The notes under the pieces are model-generated. The model was not told the origin of the DNA. It did no database searches and worked only from the letters and a program-made list of their open reading frames with translations. The position numbers were made by a program, and so were the translations under genes. Shown here in pieces: positions 36,954 through 41,635 of a DNA stretch of 41,635 bases. Position 1 is the stretch's first letter. Every line of letters begins with the position of its first letter. Origin of the DNA: an uncultured Prochlorococcus sp. (lineage in GTDB: Bacteria > Cyanobacteriota > Cyanobacteriia > PCC-6307 > Cyanobiaceae); contig NZ_CACMSM010000012.1 of the NCBI RefSeq assembly GCF_902616385.1, positions 1-41,635 on the forward strand, written 5' to 3'.

Positions 36954-37736
36954 TTACATTCCATTAATGCAGTAACCCGCATCAACATAAATTGTTTGGC
37001 CTGAAATGCCGCTAGAGAGATCACTTAATAAAAAAGCAGCTGTATTACCTACTTCTGTTTGAGTGACTGTTCTGCGTAAAGGAGCCTTTTCTTCAACATT
37101 GTGAATCATATCTAAAATGCCACCTATAGCAGAACTCGCAAGTGTTCTTATAGGCCCAGCACTTATTGCGTTAACTCTGACTTGTTTTTCGGGACCAAGT
37201 TCTGCAGAAAGATATCTTACTGAAGCTTCTAAAGCTGCTTTAGCAACTCCCATCACGTTATAGTTAGGAATCGCTCTTTCTGAACCTAAATAAGTTAATG
37301 AGACAACTCCAGCACCATCACTAAAAAGTGTTTTTGCTGCTTTACATAAAGGTGCTAAAGAATATGCACTTATATTAAGAGCCCTATCAAAACCCTCTGA
37401 AGTGGTAGCACTATAATCTCCAATCAATTCATCGCGTCCTGCAAATGCTAGGCAGTGAACTAATCCGTCAATTTGCCCCCAATTGTCTTTTATATTTTTA
37501 AAGATTTCTTCAATTTGATCTGGATTTTGAACATCAAGAGGCAAAAATAACGATGGGTTTAAAGGTTCAGTAAGTTCTCTAACTTTAGACTCGAATCTTC
37601 CCTTATCATCAGGCAAATATGTGATTCCAAGTTCTGCGCCAGCTTTTGAAAGTTGTTGAGCGATACCCCATGCTATTGAACGATTGTTGGCAATTCCTGT
37701 CACAAGAATTTTTTTGCCAGTTAGATTTAGAAGCAT
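36954..37736 (-). CDS. fabI: Enoyl-[acyl-carrier-protein] reductase (NADH)
   Basis: FabI carries out the last reduction in each round of fatty-acid elongation. The 260-residue short-chain dehydrogenase has the divergent FabI cofactor motif VTGIANNRSIAWGIAQQLSK, and the Tyr-x6-Lys active site in YNVMGVAKAALEASVRYL, followed by VRVNAISAGPIRTLASSAI. Length is normal. The ATG is at 37736, divergent from the thioredoxin-fold gene by 99 bases. Confidence 0.97.
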   Translation of the reverse strand: MLLNLTGKKILVTGIANNRSIAWGIAQQLSKAGAELGITYLPDDKGRFESKVRELTEPLNPSLFLPLDVQNPDQIEEIFKNIKDNWGQIDGLVHCLAFAGRDELIGDYSATTSEGFDRALNISAYSLAPLCKAAKTLFSDGAGVVSLTYLGSERAIPNYNVMGVAKAALEASVRYLSAELGPEKQVRVNAISAGPIRTLASSAIGGILDMIHNVEEKAPLRRTVTQTEVGNTAAFLLSDLSSGISGQTIYVDAGYCINGM

Positions 37737-37835
37737 TTTGTTTATTATTTCTATTATTCTCCTATATAAAAGTACCTATCTTTACGGATTACTGCAAAAT
37801 ATACAATAATTTTCAAATATCAAAGGATTTTTAAC

Positions 37836-38435
37836 TTGAACATGGTGAGAACAAATTCTATGGTTTTGGAATTAGGTTTTCAATTACCTAATTTCGAAAT
37901 GTTAAATGCTAATTCTTCAAAAAATGAATATTTTAATTCTCATAATCTAGATAATCGGCATTTACTTTTAATGTTTATTTGTGCCCATTGCCCATTTGTT
38001 AAATATATTGAGAATCAGATTTTCACCTTAAGTAAAGAAATTGAAAATACAGTTCAAACAGTTGCAATTTCAAGTAATGATATTGTCACTCATCCTTCAG
38101 ATTCTCCTAAAAATTTGAGATTGCAAGCACAAACACAGGGATGGAGTTTTCCTTATCTATATGATGAAAATCAAAATTTTGCTAAGAAATTAAAAGCGGC
38201 TTGCACCCCAGATTTTTATCTTTTTTCAAATGAAGGAGATGGTGATTTTTTATTGTATTATCATGGCCAATTAGACGATAGTAGACCAGGTAATAATATC
38301 CCTCTATCTGGAAAAGATTTGCGCTCTGCCGTAAAAGATTTAAATCAAGATAATTCTTATCCTTCAAATCAGATGCCTTCTTTAGGTTGCAATATAAAAT
38401 GGACTCCTGGTAAAGAGCCAAGTTGGTTTAAATGA
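37836..38435 (+). CDS. Thioredoxin-fold (AhpC/TSA-like) protein with CxHC motif
   Basis: The 199-residue protein belongs to the thioredoxin-like redoxin group. LPNFEMLNANS precedes a beta strand and MFICAHCPFVKYIENQ, giving a C49-A-H-C52 redox pair. Residues 75-180 contain further conserved-looking stretches (SSNDIVTHPSDSP, TPDFYLFSNEGDG, HGQLDDSRPGN). No signal peptide is visible, so it is probably cytoplasmic. Start: TTG at 37836 has AAAGGA at 37822-37827 at good spacing; ATG at 37842 is a possible alternative. Biological partner unknown. Confidence 0.82.
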   Translation: MNMVRTNSMVLELGFQLPNFEMLNANSSKNEYFNSHNLDNRHLLLMFICAHCPFVKYIENQIFTLSKEIENTVQTVAISSNDIVTHPSDSPKNLRLQAQTQGWSFPYLYDENQNFAKKLKAACTPDFYLFSNEGDGDFLLYYHGQLDDSRPGNNIPLSGKDLRSAVKDLNQDNSYPSNQMPSLGCNIKWTPGKEPSWFK

Positions 38436-38488
38436 ATTAAAAATATTTTTTACCCATAGAAATATGGTTTAGGGTTAATATATTTACT

Positions 38489-39694
38489 ATGCAAATACCT
38501 CCATTTACTTTAGATAGGCAGTTCCAAGAAATTGGCTCTGAAATTGAGAGTGAGGTTTCTAAAGTTTTAAAAGGGGGTCAGTATATTGGAGGACAAGAAA
38601 TTGCCAAATTTGAGGAGAGTTTCTCAAATCTGATTGGTGTTGAAAATTCTATTGGATGTAATAGTGGAACTGATGCTTTAGTATTAGCTTTGCGCGCATT
38701 AGATATTGGTGTGGGTGATGAAGTTATTACCTCATCTTTTAGCTTTTTTGCAACTGCAGAGGCTATTAGTGCAGTTGGTGCTAATCCTGTTTTGGTAGAT
38801 ATAGATCCAGAAACTTATCTCATTAATACTGAACTAATAGAACAAGAAATAAATTCTAATACCAAGGCAATTATGCCAGTCCATCTATTTGGAAATGCCG
38901 TGAATATGACCTTAATAAAATCTTTGGCCAAGAAATATGACTTAAAAGTAATCGAAGATTGTGCTCAGGCAACATGCACAATGTGGGAAAATTCTAAGGT
39001 TGGTAGTATCGGTGATATAGGCTGTTTTAGCTTTTTCCCTACTAAAAATTTAGGAGCTGCTGGAGATGGTGGAGCAGTAACAACTTCAGATCAGAAGATT
39101 GCAAAAAAAATTAGAGAACTGGCTGTTCATGGGAGCCCAATAAGATATCATCATACCCAAATTGGATATAACAGCAGACTTGATACCATTCAAGCTGCCA
39201 TATTAAACATTAAAATTAAATATATTTCTAAGTGGATTAATAATCGCCAAAAAATTGCTAATAATTACCTTGATTTGTTAGAAAAAAATCCATTTATTAG
39301 TTTTCCCAAAATTAGCTCTGATTCAATTTCCCATTCTTGGAATCAATTTGTCATCAAATTAAGAAACGATAAATATTTTTTAAATGAAGATTTTTCAAAT
39401 TTATTTGATACTGATTGCAAAAAATACTATTCCTTAAGGAATTTGGTAAAACAACAACTTTTTGAAAAAGGCATTAATTCAATTATTTATTATCCAATCC
39501 CAATACACGCACAAGTAGCTTACAAAAATAAAAATTTTTCTAGAACAAAACTCATTAATACAGAGAGAATTTGTACAGAAGTTCTTAGTCTTCCAATGTT
39601 TCCTGAAATTTCTTATGAAGAGCAAGTTTACATAGCAGAAAATTTAAATAAAGTTTTAAAGAATTGTATAGAGGAAATTCAAATTTCAGCATAA
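38489..39694 (+). CDS. DegT/DnrJ/EryC1/StrS aminotransferase
   Basis: The 401-residue PLP enzyme contains CNSGTDALVLALRAL for cofactor binding, EDCAQATCTMWENSKVGSIG with the PLP-contacting Asp, and the catalytic lysine in FFPTKNLGAAGDGGA (about K186), then QIGYNSRLDTIQAAIL. The family transfers an amino group to keto-sugars for surface polysaccharides or lipopolysaccharide. No other sugar-biosynthesis gene is adjacent; the Gfo/Idh dehydrogenase is about 10 kb away. It starts with ATG at 38489 and its 3' end overlaps the convergent photolyase gene by 16 bases. Confidence 0.9.
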   Translation: MQIPPFTLDRQFQEIGSEIESEVSKVLKGGQYIGGQEIAKFEESFSNLIGVENSIGCNSGTDALVLALRALDIGVGDEVITSSFSFFATAEAISAVGANPVLVDIDPETYLINTELIEQEINSNTKAIMPVHLFGNAVNMTLIKSLAKKYDLKVIEDCAQATCTMWENSKVGSIGDIGCFSFFPTKNLGAAGDGGAVTTSDQKIAKKIRELAVHGSPIRYHHTQIGYNSRLDTIQAAILNIKIKYISKWINNRQKIANNYLDLLEKNPFISFPKISSDSISHSWNQFVIKLRNDKYFLNEDFSNLFDTDCKKYYSLRNLVKQQLFEKGINSIIYYPIPIHAQVAYKNKNFSRTKLINTERICTEVLSLPMFPEISYEEQVYIAENLNKVLKNCIEEIQISA

Positions 39695-40908
39695 AGTGAT
39701 TTAAATAATCTTTGTTGTATGTTGTGATTGACAATAGGGCTTGAATAATTATTTTTTTCTAAATTAGATATCTCCCCATTTAATAATTCTGAATTTGACA
39801 CTTTAGATAATTCAGGAATCCAATATTTTATATATTCGCAAATAGGATCAAATTTTTTTGCTTGGGTATATGGATTAAAAATTCTAAGTGGTTTTGGATC
39901 CATACCGCTACTGGCGCTCCACTGCCATCCCCCATTATTTGCAGCTAAGTCTCCATCAACCAAAGTCTCCATAAATTTTTTCTCGCCCATTTGCCAATTG
40001 CATATAAGATCTTTTACCAGAAATGAAGCGACTATCATCCTACATCTGTTATGCATCCAGCCAGTACTATTTAATTGACGCATTGCAGCATCAACTATAG
40101 GTACTCCGGTCTCTCCGTTGCTCCAATGCTGAAACCATTCATTATTGTTTTGCCATGGAAAGTGATCCCATTTTTTTCTATATGGACCTTTCTCTAGCTC
40201 TGGGAAATGGAATAAGCAGTGTTGATAAAATTCACGCCAAACAAGTTCTTTTTGCCAAGTTTCAATTGATAGATAATTTCCTTGATTTGCAAAATCGGAA
40301 TTTAAATTTAATGTGGCGTTCCAAACTTTTCTAATACTGATGGTGCCGAATCTGAGAGATGCACTTAGAAAAGATGTCCCATTATGGGAAGGAAAATCTC
40401 GTGCAGAATTATAAGAATATATTTTTTTTTCGTTAATGAAGTTTTCTAATAATGTTTCTGCAGCATTCTCTCCAGGTCTACATGGACAAATATTCGAACC
40501 AAGAAATTTGATATTTTTGATAAATTTCTCTAGAACCGAATCAGATTGATTTATTGTCTTATCTTTGAGTTTATTATCTATATCTTTAAACTGGAAATCA
40601 ACTTTATCTTGTTCATATGCACCTAATAAATTCATTTTTGATTTAAGGTTTTTATAAAAAGGTCCATAAACTGAATAAGGTTTATTATTGCCTGAAAATA
40701 TTTTTAAAGGTTCTACTAATAAATTATCCCAAGTTTCAATAACTTGAACATTTTCTTTTTTTAAATTTTTTTTTATTTGCAAATCGCGATTAATCTCGTA
40801 AGGTTCAATTGATCGATTCCAAAAAACAAATTTAGCATCTATTTTCTTTGCTAATTGAGGAATAATTAATACCGGATCTCCCTCTTCCATAACTAATCTA
40901 CTACCCAA
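39679..40908 (-). CDS. phr: Deoxyribodipyrimidine photolyase lacking its N-terminus
   Basis: Class I CPD photolyases repair UV dimers with FAD and light. The C-terminal FAD domain looks intact: GTSFLSASLRFGTIS, WREFYQHCLFHFPELEKGPY, GVPIVDAAMRQLNSTGWMHN and WQWSASSGMDPKPLRIFNP. The frame, however, begins at GSRLVMEEGDPVLII, which in complete photolyases lies near residue 70. The first strands of the antenna domain (normally an ILFWHRRDLRLxDN-type sequence) are missing. The reading frame extends upstream through AIEYLNNWKK, still photolyase-like, to a TGA at 40939-40941. The first start codon is TTG at 40908. A product might be made, but it lacks the antenna strand region and may be inactive. 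A folK fragment begins at the same point. Confidence 0.75.
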   Translation of the reverse strand: MGSRLVMEEGDPVLIIPQLAKKIDAKFVFWNRSIEPYEINRDLQIKKNLKKENVQVIETWDNLLVEPLKIFSGNNKPYSVYGPFYKNLKSKMNLLGAYEQDKVDFQFKDIDNKLKDKTINQSDSVLEKFIKNIKFLGSNICPCRPGENAAETLLENFINEKKIYSYNSARDFPSHNGTSFLSASLRFGTISIRKVWNATLNLNSDFANQGNYLSIETWQKELVWREFYQHCLFHFPELEKGPYRKKWDHFPWQNNNEWFQHWSNGETGVPIVDAAMRQLNSTGWMHNRCRMIVASFLVKDLICNWQMGEKKFMETLVDGDLAANNGGWQWSASSGMDPKPLRIFNPYTQAKKFDPICEYIKYWIPELSKVSNSELLNGEISNLEKNNYSSPIVNHNIQQRLFKSLYAEI

Positions 40909-40934
40909 TTTTTTCCAATTATTTAAATACTCTA

Positions 40935-41240
40935 TTGCTCATAAAAAGTAATTCTTTTCCAAAACCATCAAATAAAAAGGCGAAAATGCTTTTAAGAGAA
41001 CTAAAAAAGTTAGAGAGATTTTTCGGAAGAGAAAAGACGCCAAAGGGCAAGAAATGGCTATCAAGATGTCTCGATTTAGATATTCTTTGGTGGGAAGATT
41101 TTCATACCGTTGGCGAGGAATTAACATTACCTCACCCTAGATTCATGAATCGGAATTTCGTTATTACGCCACTATCTGAAATCTTAAGTAGAAGCCAAAA
41201 AATCAAAAAGTTTGATGACCCAAAATGGTCTATTAAATGA
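40935..41240 (+). pseudogene. folK: folK fragment (N-terminus missing)
   Basis: The 101 codons match the C-terminal part of hydroxymethyldihydropterin pyrophosphokinase: LRELKKLERFFGREK, then KKWLSRCLDLDILWWEDF with the paired metal-binding aspartates, and LTLPHPRFMNRNFVITPLSE. About 55-60 N-terminal residues, including the GSNxG start and the pterin-binding segment, are absent; upstream is the photolyase fragment on the other strand. WLSR stands where the family pattern expects (G/A)(P/S/A/E)R before the aspartates, which may reflect relaxed constraint or lineage variation. TTG at 40935 is only the first possible start. The NUDIX gene begins 47 bases after its stop. Confidence 0.75.
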
Positions 41241-41287
41241 TTTACAAAACAAAAAAATAACTGTTAGGCTGTCTTTATTTAAAAATT

Positions 41288-41635
41288 ATGGGCAACAAAA
41301 AACTTATAAAAAGATCAATTTTTAAAGAAAAAATATCTGAGTTAAAGTCAAAAAAATTTAGTTTTGAAATTAATAGGATTGAGCTTCCAAATGGACATGA
41401 AGGTGAATATGGATATATTAAGCATCCTGGCGCAGCATTAGCCGTGCCAATAACGAAAAATAATAAAGTTATAGTTCTTAGGCAATATAGATTTGCTGTT
41501 TCAAGGTATTTATTAGAATTTCCAGCAGGAACATTAGAAATAGGTGAAACACCTATTAATTCAATTAAAAGAGAAATACAAGAAGAGACTGGATTCAGTG
41601 CAAAAAAATGGGATGAACTAGGCACTCTTGTCCCT
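41288..41635 (+). CDS. NUDIX hydrolase, ADP-ribose pyrophosphatase type (cut by right edge)
   Basis: The first 116 codons of a NUDIX protein, from ATG at 41288 (MGNKKLIKRS). The Nudix box GTLEIGETPINSIKREIQEE plus TGF is complete (GX5EX7REUXEEXGU), preceded by HPGAALAVPITKNNKVIVLR and QYRFAVSRYLLEFPAG, the pattern of ADP-ribose or sugar-nucleotide pyrophosphatases. The C-terminal part lies outside the window. It follows the folK fragment after 47 bases on the same strand. Confidence 0.9.
   Translation, partial: MGNKKLIKRSIFKEKISELKSKKFSFEINRIELPNGHEGEYGYIKHPGAALAVPITKNNKVIVLRQYRFAVSRYLLEFPAGTLEIGETPINSIKREIQEETGFSAKKWDELGTLVP

Noticed and set aside
1-41635. Search for CRISPR repeats, insertion sequences, integrases, toxin-antitoxin pairs or phage genes
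   Set aside because: No regularly spaced repeats, terminal inverted repeats or recognisable mobile or defence proteins were seen; both tRNA genes have ordinary neighbours without integrase or a duplicated 3' end.

Overview
The window is a dense, very AT-rich stretch of a picocyanobacterial chromosome. It is most likely from a high-light Prochlorococcus, judging from the strong AT bias, the photosystem II small-subunit genes (psbH, psbN, psbI, psbK), NtcA, an Amt ammonium transporter with a cyanobacterial N-terminal leader, a class I photolyase, and several cyanobacteria-only families (DUF3084, DUF3146, DUF3155, DUF3181, DUF3769). I see no rRNA, CRISPR array, insertion sequence, integrase or phage gene. 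No gap between genes exceeds 300 bases; the longest is 251 bases (23768-24018).

Layout. 1-3766: glmM (cut by the left edge), a membrane thioredoxin of TxlA type, and a leftward operon of a CobO-like protein, dcd and thyX. 3903-7806: ntcA with an NtcA-type box upstream, a DUF3084 membrane protein abutting an RNase H-fold protein, DUF3146, pth and the psbH/psbN/psbI cluster. 7828-16831: an OstA/LptD-like DUF3769 protein, leuD-leuC, cinA-glyA, tRNA-Arg, two small conserved proteins and murJ. 16863-23767: sfsA, amt with a perfect GTA-N8-TAC NtcA box and a strong terminator, ispH, a DoxX protein, purH, an esterase and DUF3155. 24019-29702: an orphan histidine kinase, cobS, tgt, psbK, a Gfo/Idh/MocA dehydrogenase, a CNNM/CorC-type protein and tRNA-Met. 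29844-41635: pyrE, ygfZ, a TM0106-type RecB-like protein, a second phosphohexomutase, rdgB, a carotenoid oxygenase, hisB, fabI, a thioredoxin-fold protein, a DegT-type aminotransferase, a photolyase missing its N-terminus, a folK fragment missing its N-terminus, and a NUDIX hydrolase cut by the right edge.

How it works together. Most genes are core housekeeping: leucine, histidine, purine, pyrimidine, folate, isoprenoid, fatty-acid and cell-wall synthesis, tRNA modification and photosystem II assembly. Nitrogen control is the main regulatory theme, with ntcA and its target amt both carrying NtcA-type boxes. The genome is streamlined: all eleven convergent gene pairs meet within about 25 bases or overlap.

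I found no obvious new multi-gene defence or mobile system. The strongest anomalies are the photolyase/folK junction near 40938, where two genes each lose their N-terminus at one point; a cobS whose conserved N-terminal half has no ATG, GTG or TTG start; a CobO-like protein without a Walker A motif; and a RecB-like protein whose usual nuclease motif is not visible while its Fe-S cysteines and a DEDD-type exonuclease domain are kept.
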